A DNA stretch of 52,230 bases from Paenibacillus sp. TCA20 (GTDB lineage: Bacteria > Bacillota > Bacilli > Paenibacillales > Paenibacillaceae), in NCBI RefSeq assembly GCF_000732325.1, contig NZ_BBIW01000022.1, positions 1 to 52,230 on the forward strand, in the 5' to 3' direction. How positions within the stretch are numbered: position 1 is the first letter of the stretch; the number at the start of each line of letters is the position of its first letter. The notes under the pieces are model-generated. The model worked only from the letters and a program-made list of their open reading frames with translations. It ran no database searches and had not been told where the DNA came from. A program made the translations under genes and the position numbers. Below are positions 25,171 through 34,786 of the stretch, piece by piece.

Positions 25171-27840
25171 TTAATTTTGAAGTTCATCAATCCGTGCAAT
25201 GACTTTTGTCCGCTTATCAGAATAGTCTGCAAGCTTCGCACGCTCTTCTTCGATAACTTTCTCAGGCGCTTTGGATACAAAGCCTTCATTGCCGAGCTTC
25301 TTCTCGATCCGCAATACTTCCTTATCCAGCGTCTCCTTTTCTTTCGTGAGACGTGCAATCTCTTGATCGATGTCAATCAAGCCTGCCAGTGGGAAATACA
25401 GCTCGGCGCCGGAGATCACAGCAGTCATCGCTTTATCTGGTGTAGACAGCTCTGTTCCAGTAGATAGTTCTGAAGTATTACAGAAACGACGAACATAAAT
25501 CAGGTTATTGTCAATGATGTTCAGACCATCCTGACCACTTGCATTAATGTGCAGTTCAACCTTTTTGCTCATCGGTACATTTACTTCGGCCCGAATGTTG
25601 CGTACTGCACGGATCAAATCCATCAGCATATTCATTTCAGCTACAGCCTTGTCATTAACAAAGGCCTCATTGAATTCCGGCCAAGCTGCCAAAGTAATTG
25701 TCTCACCCTCATGCGGAAGGTGCTGCCAGATCTCCTCGGAGATAAACGGCATAAACGGATGGATCAGGCGCATGGTTTGGTCAAGGACATAGGCAAGAAC
25801 GGATTGTGTTTTGCGTTTGGCTTCCGCATCTTCACCATATAACGAGAGCTTCGAGAACTCAATGTACCAGTCACAGAGATCGTCCCATATGAAATTATAC
25901 AGTGTACGGCCCGTTTCGCCGAATTCATAGGCATCCATCAGACGGGTTACGTCCTTAGCTGTTTCATTCAGGCGATGCAGGATCCAGCGGTCAGCTGTAG
26001 TCAGTTCACCCGTAATATCAATGTCCTCTGCCTTAAAGCCCTCCAAGTTCATGAGCGCGAAACGGGATGCGTTCCAAATCTTGTTCGCAAAGTTGCGGGC
26101 CTGCTCAACACGCTCCCAGCGGAAGCGCAGATCCTGTCCTGGAGTAATTCCTGTCGACAGCATATAGCGCATTGCGTCTGTTCCGTATTTTTCGATAACT
26201 TCGAGCGGATCCACTCCGTTGCCCAGCGACTTGGACATCTTGCGTCCTTCGGAATCACGCACGAGTCCATGCATTAGAACATCCTTGAACGGAATCTCAT
26301 CCGTAAACTCAAGTGCCGTAAAGATCATCCGTGCTACCCAGAAATAAATGATATCATATCCCGTTACAAGTACAGAGGTCGGATAGTAACGCTTCAGGTC
26401 CTCTGTCTCTTCCGGCCAGCCAAGCGTAGAGAACGGCCATAGTGCAGAACTGAACCAGGTATCCAAGACGTCTTCGTCCTGACGAAGCTCTTGCGATCCG
26501 CATTTCGGACAAGCCGTCATATCCTCGCGGCTGACATGAATTTCACCACAAGCATCACAGTACCACGCAGGTATACGGTGACCCCACCACAGCTGACGCG
26601 AAATACACCAATCGCGAACATTCTCAATCCATTGCAAGTAGGTTCTTTCGAATCGGTCAGGAACAAAGTTAACCCCTTTACCGCTCTTCTGTGCTTCAAT
26701 GGCTCGTTCCGCGAGCGGCTGCATAGCTACGAACCACTGTGTGGACAAGTAAGGCTCTACAACCGCACCGGAACGCTCACTATGGCCCACTTGATGTGTG
26801 TGGTCTTCAATATTAATCAAGACGCCGGATTCTTTGAGATCAAGAACGATCTGCTTGCGGCAGTCACTGCGGTCCAGACCTTTATATTTGCCGGCTTCTT
26901 CATTCATTTTACCGGACTCATCCATAACCGTAATTTGCGGCAGATCATGACGCAGACCTACTTCAAAATCGTTCGGATCATGAGCAGGTGTAATTTTCAC
27001 AGCTCCGCTGCCAAACGTTTTGTCCACGTACTCATCCGCGATCACCGGTATTTCACGACCAATAATCGGAAGCACGAGGATCTTGCCAATCATGTCCTTA
27101 TAACGCTCATCTTCGGGATGTACAGCAACAGCGGTATCTCCAAGCATCGTTTCCGGACGTGTTGTCGCAACCGTGATCGAGCCGCTTCCGTCTTTCAGCT
27201 CATATTTCAAATGGTACAAATGTCCCTGTACCTCTTTGTATTCAACCTCAATGTCTGACAAGGCCGTGCGTGCTGCAGGATCCCAGTTAATAATGCGTTT
27301 ACCGCGGTAAATGAGCCCTTTCTCGTACAGCTTAACAAAGACTTCACGAACGGCCTTGGACAGACCTTCATCTAACGTAAACCGCTCACGGGAGTAATCC
27401 AGTGAAAGCCCCATCTTCGCCCATTGGGAACGAATCGTATTTGCATATTCTTCCTTCCAGTCCCATACCTTCTCAAGGAATTTCTCACGGCCCAGATCAT
27501 AACGGGATACGCCGCCTTCTCTAAGCTTCTGTTCTACCTTCGTTTGTGTAGCAATTCCTGCATGGTCAGAGCCCGGAAGCCAGAGCGCATCGTAGCCCTG
27601 CATTCTTTTTGCCCGAATAATGATATCCTGCAGCGTAAAGTCCAGTGCATGCCCAATATGAAGAATACCCGTAACGTTAGGCGGAGGGATCACGATCGTA
27701 AAAGGCTTCGCATCCTTGCGCTGACCTGCCTTGAAAAATTCATTATTCATCCAATATGGATACCATTTCTGTTCCGCTGCCCGCGGATCGTACGTTGTCG
27801 ACATTTCCGTCTGATTCGGATTCGCTGTCGGTTCTGACAT
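25171..27840 (-). CDS. valS: Valyl-tRNA synthetase
   Basis: 889-aa class I aminoacyl-tRNA synthetase charging tRNA-Val. HIGH lies in PPNVTGILHIGHAL and KMSKS in GRKMSKSLGNGVDP. An editing (CP1) domain with TTRPETMLGDTA lies between them, and a C-terminal coiled coil (EIARLTKEKETLDKEVLRIEKKLG) is typical of ValRS. I place the start at ATG 27840, with GGAGG 8 nt upstream. The open frame extends further upstream only because it reads through the T-box terminator. Expression is controlled by that T-box. Confidence 0.97.
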   Translation of the reverse strand: MSEPTANPNQTEMSTTYDPRAAEQKWYPYWMNNEFFKAGQRKDAKPFTIVIPPPNVTGILHIGHALDFTLQDIIIRAKRMQGYDALWLPGSDHAGIATQTKVEQKLREGGVSRYDLGREKFLEKVWDWKEEYANTIRSQWAKMGLSLDYSRERFTLDEGLSKAVREVFVKLYEKGLIYRGKRIINWDPAARTALSDIEVEYKEVQGHLYHLKYELKDGSGSITVATTRPETMLGDTAVAVHPEDERYKDMIGKILVLPIIGREIPVIADEYVDKTFGSGAVKITPAHDPNDFEVGLRHDLPQITVMDESGKMNEEAGKYKGLDRSDCRKQIVLDLKESGVLINIEDHTHQVGHSERSGAVVEPYLSTQWFVAMQPLAERAIEAQKSGKGVNFVPDRFERTYLQWIENVRDWCISRQLWWGHRIPAWYCDACGEIHVSREDMTACPKCGSQELRQDEDVLDTWFSSALWPFSTLGWPEETEDLKRYYPTSVLVTGYDIIYFWVARMIFTALEFTDEIPFKDVLMHGLVRDSEGRKMSKSLGNGVDPLEVIEKYGTDAMRYMLSTGITPGQDLRFRWERVEQARNFANKIWNASRFALMNLEGFKAEDIDITGELTTADRWILHRLNETAKDVTRLMDAYEFGETGRTLYNFIWDDLCDWYIEFSKLSLYGEDAEAKRKTQSVLAYVLDQTMRLIHPFMPFISEEIWQHLPHEGETITLAAWPEFNEAFVNDKAVAEMNMLMDLIRAVRNIRAEVNVPMSKKVELHINASGQDGLNIIDNNLIYVRRFCNTSELSTGTELSTPDKAMTAVISGAELYFPLAGLIDIDQEIARLTKEKETLDKEVLRIEKKLGNEGFVSKAPEKVIEEERAKLADYSDKRTKVIARIDELQN

Positions 27841-27887
27841 CATACATTCCTCCAATTTATCTTCGTTTAACACATTCTTGAAAATAC

Positions 27888-27919
27888 AAAAAGACCCTTC
27901 ATCCTCAAAGGACGAAAGG
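27888..27919 (-). terminator. Intrinsic terminator of the valS T-box
   Basis: CCTTTCGTCC pairs with GGATGAAGGG (10 bp, two G-U) around TTTGA, followed by TCTTTTTG. It is mutually exclusive with the antiterminator that includes the T-box bulge. Confidence 0.9.
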
Positions 27920-28190
27920 CCATTCTTTCGCGGTACCACCTTTGTTTCATAGCCGAGCAGGTCCGAATTCACTTGTAAAAAGAGAAAACATTAAGCTCGA
28001 TATGACACTTCATTAGGCAGATAACGGCTGCTACCGGCCGCATTCTAGCTTCCTCATCATACAAGAAAGTTCAAAAGGGCAACTCACGGGCGACTTCGGT
28101 ACAGCTCACAATCCTGCGGAATTTCACACCATATCAATTCCACTCTCTGAAGGGCTCACTGCCTACTATTCCCGATCCAAGTCGTTAGAT
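27888..28190 (-). promoter_or_regulatory. T-box riboswitch leader of valS, specifier GUC (valine)
   Basis: The leader contains, in minus-strand order, a Stem I region with AGAGAG, a specifier segment GAA-GUC-GCC followed by GTGAG, and the T-box bulge AGGTGGTACCGCG at 27941-27929. A terminator ends it. The codon GUC at 28094-28092 is in the standard specifier position and agrees with the gene downstream. Uncharged tRNA-Val should pair with the specifier and the bulge, stabilise the antiterminator and switch on valS-folC-murC. The exact 5' boundary is approximate. Confidence 0.93.
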
Positions 28191-28290
28191 TAAGTTTAAG
28201 TACTGTTGTTATTCATTGTATTCCCAATCCTACTGTCATCATACATTTCTTTTGTGCCATTCGTCAACCGGGCATTTGACCTTACATGAC

Positions 28291-28326
28291 AAAAAAGAAG
28301 AGTCCCCGATTCAAACCGGGAACTCT
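28291..28326 (-). terminator. Rho-independent terminator of the spoVID-like gene
   Basis: A 10-bp stem (AGAGTTCCCG / CGGGGACTCT, one G-U) with an 8-nt loop, followed by TCTTTTTT. It is 16 bp after the stop. Confidence 0.9.
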
Positions 28327-28342
28327 CCTGTAAGCAGCTCTA

Positions 28343-29800
28343 CTAAGGAATGTAGAGTACCTGACCTTCCTCTACCGATTGCTCGGACAGACGGTTATAT
28401 AGCTGCAGCTCACGCGTACTGAGCTGATACCGGTCGGCAATGGTTTCAAGCGTTTCTTCACGCTGCACGATGCAGAGTCTAACCTTCTTGAATGGTGTCT
28501 GCTCAGCACCACTTCCGAGAAACAGGCTCTTCCATTGAACTTCCTCTGCCGGTTCTTCTTCACGCTGTTCAATCGGAAGCTCCTCTTCCAGCTGCAGGAC
28601 TTCTTCTGCCGTTCTGTTCTTTTGTAAGAGCGAAGTAATGCCATAGGAGCCTTGTGCTGAAGCTTCGCCCGATTTTTTGGTTCCAAAGGCAACCTTCAAT
28701 TCAGGCTTCTCTTCGGAAGGATCCGGCTGTGGCACATCCGCTTCGAGCAAGACCTCCTGAGCTTCCGGCTCTCGCGGACTAGAGTCTGTCTCAAGCTCAT
28801 CCGCAGAATCACCAAGACCGGCTGTCTCCTCAATCACTGCAGAATCTGAATTCGCATCTGCAGCATTACTCGCAGCAGGAGCCCCCGAGTCACGCTCTGA
28901 GCCCGACACTACAGCAGGCTCGAAGCTCCACACCTCTGGAGCTGAGTATGCTTCCGGTTCTTGATTACCGGATGTGAATGCACCGTATTGATTCGATGGA
29001 TCATCTTGTCCCCGGTCCGACTCTGCTTCATCCTGTTCATATTGTTCCTCCGTGCTGCCAAATGCATCTGCGCTGTACGGAGCCTGTGCCTGAGCTTCTT
29101 CCCGATTCGTGGAATCACCGACTGACTCTGCTTCATACGGAAGAGACCATGCAGCATTGCCCTCTGCAGCAGCCGGCTCGGATACAGGCGTCTCATAAGG
29201 CGTATGCAAAAAAGGCCTTGAAGGTGAGTACACCGAAGCTTCTGTATCATATTGAAGCTCAGCTGGAGATTCCGAATTCGACAATATCGCTTCTTGTTGT
29301 TCTGAATCCGCTATGGGATCACGGTTATACGGATTGTACCCTGAATATAGCGGGTTCGTCGTTGCCTCTTCCTCGCCTGAATTGGAATGCACAACGGTAA
29401 ACTCCTCCGGATTCCAGTCAGAGGTTTCTTCTGCCGGTCCGATTCCTTCAATTCCGCGCAAAGAGAGCACGCCCGTAATGTTCAGACTGCGCGTCGACAG
29501 TAAATCCACGTCAAAATTCTCAATCTCCACTGCAATATCTTCAATGGATGCGACACGGCTGAGTGGAATTGTAATCTCAACAGGAATCTCGTGCGACAGC
29601 TCCTCCTGCTGATTGTTCTCTCCTTGATAAATACCGGACAACAGCAAGTGTCCACGCAGCGCAGCATGCTCCTGCTCCGATACAACCTGTATGCGAGGAT
29701 ACAATTCAATCTCATCCAGCTCACTAATGGCAGGCACATCTTCGGGCAGATGAACACGCTCGTAAATATCAAACCGAAGTCCATACGGCGGGTTTAACAT
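28343..29800 (-). CDS. spoVID: SpoVID-like spore coat morphogenetic protein with C-terminal LysM
   Basis: 485-aa protein. In B. subtilis, SpoVID drives encasement of the forespore by coat proteins and recruits SafA. The N-terminal ~130 residues (LRFDIYERVHLPEDVP..., SLNITGVLSLRGI) resemble the SpoVID beta-rich head domain. A long acidic low-complexity Glu/Ser/Ala region spans about 130-390. A LysM domain closes the protein (CIVQREETLETIADRYQLS...VLYIP). ATG 29800 has AAAGGAGG at 9 nt. The region before it (29801-29952) has no further gene. B. subtilis spoVID also lies by hemL and valS; its neighbour ysxE is missing here. Confidence 0.88.
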   Translation of the reverse strand: MLNPPYGLRFDIYERVHLPEDVPAISELDEIELYPRIQVVSEQEHAALRGHLLLSGIYQGENNQQEELSHEIPVEITIPLSRVASIEDIAVEIENFDVDLLSTRSLNITGVLSLRGIEGIGPAEETSDWNPEEFTVVHSNSGEEEATTNPLYSGYNPYNRDPIADSEQQEAILSNSESPAELQYDTEASVYSPSRPFLHTPYETPVSEPAAAEGNAAWSLPYEAESVGDSTNREEAQAQAPYSADAFGSTEEQYEQDEAESDRGQDDPSNQYGAFTSGNQEPEAYSAPEVWSFEPAVVSGSERDSGAPAASNAADANSDSAVIEETAGLGDSADELETDSSPREPEAQEVLLEADVPQPDPSEEKPELKVAFGTKKSGEASAQGSYGITSLLQKNRTAEEVLQLEEELPIEQREEEPAEEVQWKSLFLGSGAEQTPFKKVRLCIVQREETLETIADRYQLSTRELQLYNRLSEQSVEEGQVLYIP

Positions 29801-29952
29801 AGCGCTAGTCCTCCTTTCACAGCATATATTCACCATGAGATTTTCATAGCTTTACGTCATGTTACACAAGTAAACTCAAGATGCTTCTCGTGTACATGTA
29901 TATGCACCGTTCAGAGGACTCATACCATTCATCCGCGGATTCATATTTTTAT

Positions 29953-30852
29953 TTACACTTTTAACGAGTCATATAAATCAATCATATCCTGAGGCCAAGG
30001 AGCTGTGACCGTGAGTAGCTCCCCTGTAAAAGGATGCTTGAAGCTGAGCTCTTCTCCATGCAATGCTTGTCTGCGAATCCCTTCTCTCAAGCCGCCATAC
30101 AGCGTATCTCCAAACAAGGGGTGTTCCAAATGACTTAGGTGTACCCGAATCTGATGTGTTCTTCCTGTTTCCAAACGAAGCCGGACTACGGTTGCTTCAC
30201 TTAGTCTTTCGGATGTCTCCATATGAGTTACCGCATGCTGCCCCGTAGGGGAGACTCTTCTTCTCTGCTTATGATGCCTGTCCTTGCTGATTGGCAAGTC
30301 TATCTTCTCTTTATTCTGAGCTACGACCCCGTGAACGATTGCAACATATTTGCGCTCAATCTGCTTCAGCTGCATCATGGCGTTCAGCTTCAGTTCTGCA
30401 TAGCGGTTCTTCGCATACAGCACTGGACCTGACGTATCCACATCCAGACGATGGATATGCTTCACCGCAATCTCTAGTCCGCTTACCTGGTAGTATCCAG
30501 CGACAGCATGATCAAGGGTGACTGTTCCGTCCTGACGCTCACTTCCATCTGGATGAATGGGCATACCTACCGGCTTGTTTACAACAAGGCAAAAATCATC
30601 CTCATAGAGTACATCCAGCTCTACATATCGGGGTACAATTCCATACGGTGCAGAAGGAAAAAGGGCCAGCCGAAGCCGGTCCCCTGCAAGTTGAATACCG
30701 TTATTAGCTTTAAGCTCGTTCAGGAGCTTCTCGGGCATACCCAGCTCCTCAAGCAGCCATTTCTCAGCTGCCATACTTCGGTCATCCTGGGAGAGCACCT
30801 TTTTGCCTGGCATCAGCTCAGCCCAGTCTCCTCTTTTCTTATACTTCATCAT
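29953..30852 (-). CDS. RluA family pseudouridine synthase
   Basis: 299-aa enzyme isomerising uridine to pseudouridine in rRNA or tRNA. The catalytic Asp is in HRLDVDTSGPVLYAKN, with NKPVGMPIHPDG and GRTHQIRVHLSHLEHPLFGDTLYGG also present. No clear N-terminal S4 domain is visible, and the first ~70 residues are divergent. The target (RluD-, RluC- or TruC-like) cannot be told from sequence. The start overlaps the hemL stop (ATGA), implying co-translation with heme genes. It is absent at this spot in B. subtilis. Confidence 0.9.
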   Translation of the reverse strand: MMKYKKRGDWAELMPGKKVLSQDDRSMAAEKWLLEELGMPEKLLNELKANNGIQLAGDRLRLALFPSAPYGIVPRYVELDVLYEDDFCLVVNKPVGMPIHPDGSERQDGTVTLDHAVAGYYQVSGLEIAVKHIHRLDVDTSGPVLYAKNRYAELKLNAMMQLKQIERKYVAIVHGVVAQNKEKIDLPISKDRHHKQRRRVSPTGQHAVTHMETSERLSEATVVRLRLETGRTHQIRVHLSHLEHPLFGDTLYGGLREGIRRQALHGEELSFKHPFTGELLTVTAPWPQDMIDLYDSLKV

Positions 30853-32153
30853 AGTGCCTTCAACGCATTATAGTTCGCTTCAATTGTATCATCGATATCC
30901 TGGATGCTGTGCACCCCGGAGATGAACATCCCCTCGAATTGAGAAGGGGCTACGCTGATTCCTTCCTGAAGCATATGGCCAAAGTAAGCACGGAAATGAT
31001 CCAGATTGCTCGACTTGGCAACATCATAATTCGTCACTGCTTGATCAGTGAAGAATGGGCATACCATCGATCCGACTCTATTGATGGTTACAGGAACACC
31101 CAGCTCCTTCGCATTCTTCTCAAAACCAGCAGCAAGTCTTGCACCGAGCTCTTCAAGACGAGTGTATACTTCTTCGTTAAGAAGCTTAAGTGTTGTATAG
31201 CCTGCTGCCATGGCCAACGGATTACCGCTGAGTGTACCCGCTTGATAGATTGGACCCACCGGAGCCACCTGTTCCATCAGGTCTCGTCTTCCACCATAGG
31301 CGCCAACAGGCAGGCCGCCTCCAATGACCTTGCCAAGGCAAGTCAAATCCGGGATGACACCGAACCGGCCTTGTGCGCTGTGAAGCCCTACCCGGAAACC
31401 CGTCATGACCTCGTCAAAAATAAGCAGGCTGCCGTATTCTACGGTAATCCGGCGCAGCCCTTCAAGGAATCCTGCCGCTGGCGGCACAACCCCCATGTTG
31501 CCTGCTACAGGCTCAACGATGATCGCAGCAATCTGTTCCCCGAATTTATCAAATGCCAATCGAACCGATTCAAGATCATTATAAGGAACGGTAATCGTAT
31601 TGGCAGCTACTCCTTCTGGAACACCAGGGCTATCCGGAAGTCCAAGAGTTGCTACTCCCGAACCTGCCTTGATTAGCAGGCTGTCTGCGTGTCCATGATA
31701 AGAGCCTTCAAATTTCAAAATTTTGCTTCTGCCTGTTGCTCCTCGAGCAAGTCTGATCGCGCTCATCGTTGCTTCCGTGCCAGAGTTCACCATACGAACA
31801 ACGTCGATGGAGGGTACACGCTCGCATACCAGCTTGGCCATTTCCGTTTCAATGAGTGTTGGTGCGCCGAAGCTTGTCCCTTTGACAGCTGTCTCCTGAA
31901 TCGCGGATATCACTTCCGGATGGGCATGTCCCATAATAAGAGGACCCCAGGAGGCCACATAATCAATAAAAGAATTACCATCAATATCATAGATTCTAGA
32001 ACCTATGCCATGGTCTGCGTATACAGGAGTCAGTCCTACAGATTTAAATGCACGTACCGGACTATTCACTCCGCCAGGCATGTATTGCTTCGCTTCTTCA
32101 AAAGCGGTACGGGAACGTTCCTCCCGGCGCGGCTGTCGATTCTGTTCACTCAT
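30849..32153 (-). CDS. hemL: Glutamate-1-semialdehyde 2,1-aminomutase
   Basis: 434-aa PLP enzyme forming 5-aminolevulinate in the C5 heme pathway. The Schiff-base lysine lies in CLGKVIGGGLPVGAYGG, and the N-terminal PGGVNSPVRAFKSVG and SGTEATMSAIRLARGATGR blocks are typical. It is 61 bp after hemB, at the end of the hem cluster, and overlaps rluA by 4 bp. Confidence 0.97.
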   Translation of the reverse strand: MSEQNRQPRREERSRTAFEEAKQYMPGGVNSPVRAFKSVGLTPVYADHGIGSRIYDIDGNSFIDYVASWGPLIMGHAHPEVISAIQETAVKGTSFGAPTLIETEMAKLVCERVPSIDVVRMVNSGTEATMSAIRLARGATGRSKILKFEGSYHGHADSLLIKAGSGVATLGLPDSPGVPEGVAANTITVPYNDLESVRLAFDKFGEQIAAIIVEPVAGNMGVVPPAAGFLEGLRRITVEYGSLLIFDEVMTGFRVGLHSAQGRFGVIPDLTCLGKVIGGGLPVGAYGGRRDLMEQVAPVGPIYQAGTLSGNPLAMAAGYTTLKLLNEEVYTRLEELGARLAAGFEKNAKELGVPVTINRVGSMVCPFFTDQAVTNYDVAKSSNLDHFRAYFGHMLQEGISVAPSQFEGMFISGVHSIQDIDDTIEANYNALKAL

Positions 32154-32214
32154 TCTTAAACCTCACTCCTCTGTTCATAAATTTATATGCCAATAGTGTA
32201 TCTTTACGAAAATA

Positions 32215-33216
32215 TTAACGAACTGCCAGCCAGCGGGCTGCGTCTTTGCCATAATACGTAATAATCATATCTGCTCCAGCACGCTTCATACTGAGCAGGA
32301 TTTCCATGGCCACCTTCTCTTCATCAATCCAACCATTGATCGCTGCGGCTTTGACCATCGCATATTCACCGCTGACGTTATACGCAACCAGCGGCAGATC
32401 AAATTGATCCTTAATCGTGCGCATCACATCCAGGTAAGATAAAGAAGGCTTCACCATCAGCATATCTGCTCCCTCAAGAACATCCGTTTCGGCTTCACGC
32501 AGCGCTTCCCTGGCATTAGCCGGATCCATCTGGTAAGCTTTGCGATCACCGTACTGGGGTGCTGAATCTGCTGCCTCACGGAAAGGTCCGTAGAAGCCGG
32601 AGGCGTATTTCACCGAGTAAGACATAATTGGAATATGGGTGAATCCTGCTTCATCAAGTCCTGCACGAATTGCACCTACGAAACCGTCCATCATGTTGGA
32701 TGGTGCAATGATATCAGCTCCAGCTTCTGCCTGAGACACAGCAGTCTTCACCAGCAGCTCAAGTGATTCGTCATTCAGGACATCAACACATACATGACCG
32801 TCTCGTTCATGCGTATGAATCATTCCGCAATGACCGTGATCCGTAAACTCACACAGGCAGGTATCTGCAATGACGAGCAGATCGGGGTACCAGGATTTGA
32901 TGAGTCTTGTCGCTTCCTGTACAATTCCATTCTCTGCATAGGCGGAGGAACCTACAGCATCCTTCGTATCTGGAATACCAAATAGAAGTACAGCCGGAAT
33001 ACCGAGCTCAGCAATCTCTTGTACTTCCTCTTTCAGCGTATCGAGTGAGAAACGGTATACTCCCGGCATTGACGAGATTTCTTGTTTAACCCCTGTACCG
33101 TATGTAACATAGATCGGTTGTATAAAATCACTAACATTCAAATGTGTTTCTCGCACCATATTGCGAATACCGGCCGACTGCCGTAGTCTGCGATGTCTTA
33201 CGATTGGAAATCCCAT
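32215..33216 (-). CDS. hemB: Delta-aminolevulinic acid dehydratase (porphobilinogen synthase)
   Basis: 333-aa enzyme condensing two 5-aminolevulinate molecules to porphobilinogen. The two active-site lysines are in SYSVKYASGFYGPFR and MLMVKPSLSYLD. The metal-site region CLCEFTDHGHCG retains three Cys, so the Zn-dependent type is likely. The gene is 18 bp after the cobA/hemD fusion. Confidence 0.97.
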   Translation of the reverse strand: MGFPIVRHRRLRQSAGIRNMVRETHLNVSDFIQPIYVTYGTGVKQEISSMPGVYRFSLDTLKEEVQEIAELGIPAVLLFGIPDTKDAVGSSAYAENGIVQEATRLIKSWYPDLLVIADTCLCEFTDHGHCGMIHTHERDGHVCVDVLNDESLELLVKTAVSQAEAGADIIAPSNMMDGFVGAIRAGLDEAGFTHIPIMSYSVKYASGFYGPFREAADSAPQYGDRKAYQMDPANAREALREAETDVLEGADMLMVKPSLSYLDVMRTIKDQFDLPLVAYNVSGEYAMVKAAAINGWIDEEKVAMEILLSMKRAGADMIITYYGKDAARWLAVR

Positions 33217-33234
33217 TCTGAATAACCCCTTTCA

Positions 33235-34782
33235 TTAATTAACATGAACGTGTTCTCCCATATGACACAGTGCATCAGCCAAGCTCTCTATTGTCGCCTC
33301 TTCTGAAACGATACTGACATGAAGCCCCGCGTTTGCCGCCGTTTCTGCAGTAACAGGTCCAATGCACGCGACGTGAACATTTTTAAATAAAGAAGCAGGC
33401 TGTTCACATCCCATCCGTTCTAATAGCGTCAGGAGATGAGTTACTGTTGAAGAGCTCGTGAACGTGACAGCATAAACTTTGCCCTTCTGCAGGAGTCCTA
33501 TCAGTTCATCGTCCTGCTCTTCAGGAACGACCGTCTCATATACACTGACACTGTGGACTTCAAGCCCCTTCTCCTTCAGTCTGTCAGAGAGCCAAGGACG
33601 AGCCAGGTTACCTGAGGGCAGCAGCACTTTCTGTCCCGGGAGAAGATCAGCATCAAAGGTATCCATCAGCCCTTCCTGCTGATAAGATCCCTGGACCTGT
33701 TCTGCCAGAATTCCTTTGTCTCGAAGTACCTTTTTCGTTGACGGTCCAATGGCTACAATTCTCGCGCGATAGAGTGAACGTATATCTCTATCCTGTTCCT
33801 CCATCGCTCTAAAGAAATGCTCGACTCCATTCACACTCGTAAATATGACCCAGTCATACTGTTCTAACTGATTAAAAGCTTCTGCTATTTGCTCCCTCTG
33901 ATGATCCGCTTGCACAGGAACCGTCTCAATAACAGGCAGCTCATAAGGCTCTCCACCTAATTCCTCAATCCGTGTGACGAGCTCACTTGCCTGACTTCTT
34001 GCTCTTGTCACCAGTATTCTTTTGCCAAAGAGAGGCATGAATTCTGCCCATTGCAGCCGTTCACGCTGCTTGACGACATCACCAACGACAATGACGCCGG
34101 GTGGACGGAATCCGTGCTCCTGCACCTTGTGCTCAATATCCTCAAGTGTGCCTACAAGAGTGTCCTGCTCAGCCCAAGTTCCCCAGCGAATCAGCGCTAC
34201 AGGCGTATCCTTGGGTCTGCCATGATCAATCAGCTGCTGACTGATATAGCCGATGTTAGCGACTCCCATCATAAATACCAAGGTTCCTGTGGCATTCGTT
34301 ACTTTATCCCAATAGATCGCTCTATTGAGCTTATCCGGACTCTCATGTCCAGTAATAATCGAAATGGATGATGCATAATCCCGATGTGTGACAGGAATAC
34401 CGGCATAGGCCGGCACACTGATTGCAGAGGTGACTCCCGGCACGATCTCAAAAGGAATATTATACCTGCGAAGCAGCTCTGCCTCCTCACCGACTCTTCC
34501 AAAAATGGTCGGGTCCCCGCCCTTCAAACGAACGACGGTTTTACCTTCAAGAGCGAGATCTACAAGCAGCTGATTAATATCCTCCTGCTTCATTGTGTGA
34601 CGGTTTGTTTTTTTGCCAACATAGATTTTGGAAGCTCCAGGCTTCATGATTCGAAGCAGTCTGGGACTGGCCAAACGATCATAGACGACCGCATCTGCCT
34701 TCTGAATACACTCCCAGCCCTTTACTGTAATAAGCTTCGCATTCCCCGGTCCTGCACCCACGAGATAGACCTTACCTGCCAT
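33235..34782 (-). CDS. cobA-hemD: Fused uroporphyrinogen-III C-methyltransferase / uroporphyrinogen-III synthase
   Basis: 515-aa two-domain protein. Residues 1-245 are a SAM-dependent methyltransferase (VYLVGAGPGNAKLITVKGWECIQKADAVVYDRL; GGDPTIFGR; PGVTSA), which makes precorrin-2 for siroheme and cobalamin. Residues about 255-510 are HemD (GKRILVTRARSQASELVTRIEELGGE; FTSVNGVEHFF; FTSSSTVTHLL), which closes the uroporphyrinogen III ring. The fusion links the branch-point product directly to the siroheme branch. It is 4 bp after hemC. In B. subtilis, hemD is unfused. Confidence 0.95.
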   Translation of the reverse strand: MAGKVYLVGAGPGNAKLITVKGWECIQKADAVVYDRLASPRLLRIMKPGASKIYVGKKTNRHTMKQEDINQLLVDLALEGKTVVRLKGGDPTIFGRVGEEAELLRRYNIPFEIVPGVTSAISVPAYAGIPVTHRDYASSISIITGHESPDKLNRAIYWDKVTNATGTLVFMMGVANIGYISQQLIDHGRPKDTPVALIRWGTWAEQDTLVGTLEDIEHKVQEHGFRPPGVIVVGDVVKQRERLQWAEFMPLFGKRILVTRARSQASELVTRIEELGGEPYELPVIETVPVQADHQREQIAEAFNQLEQYDWVIFTSVNGVEHFFRAMEEQDRDIRSLYRARIVAIGPSTKKVLRDKGILAEQVQGSYQQEGLMDTFDADLLPGQKVLLPSGNLARPWLSDRLKEKGLEVHSVSVYETVVPEEQDDELIGLLQKGKVYAVTFTSSSTVTHLLTLLERMGCEQPASLFKNVHVACIGPVTAETAANAGLHVSIVSEEATIESLADALCHMGEHVHVN

Positions 34783-34786
34783 TTCC

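Noticed and set aside
27841..27972. N-terminal extension of ValS
   Set aside because: The extra 44 residues are encoded by the T-box bulge and terminator. A strong GGAGG sits just before ATG 27840.
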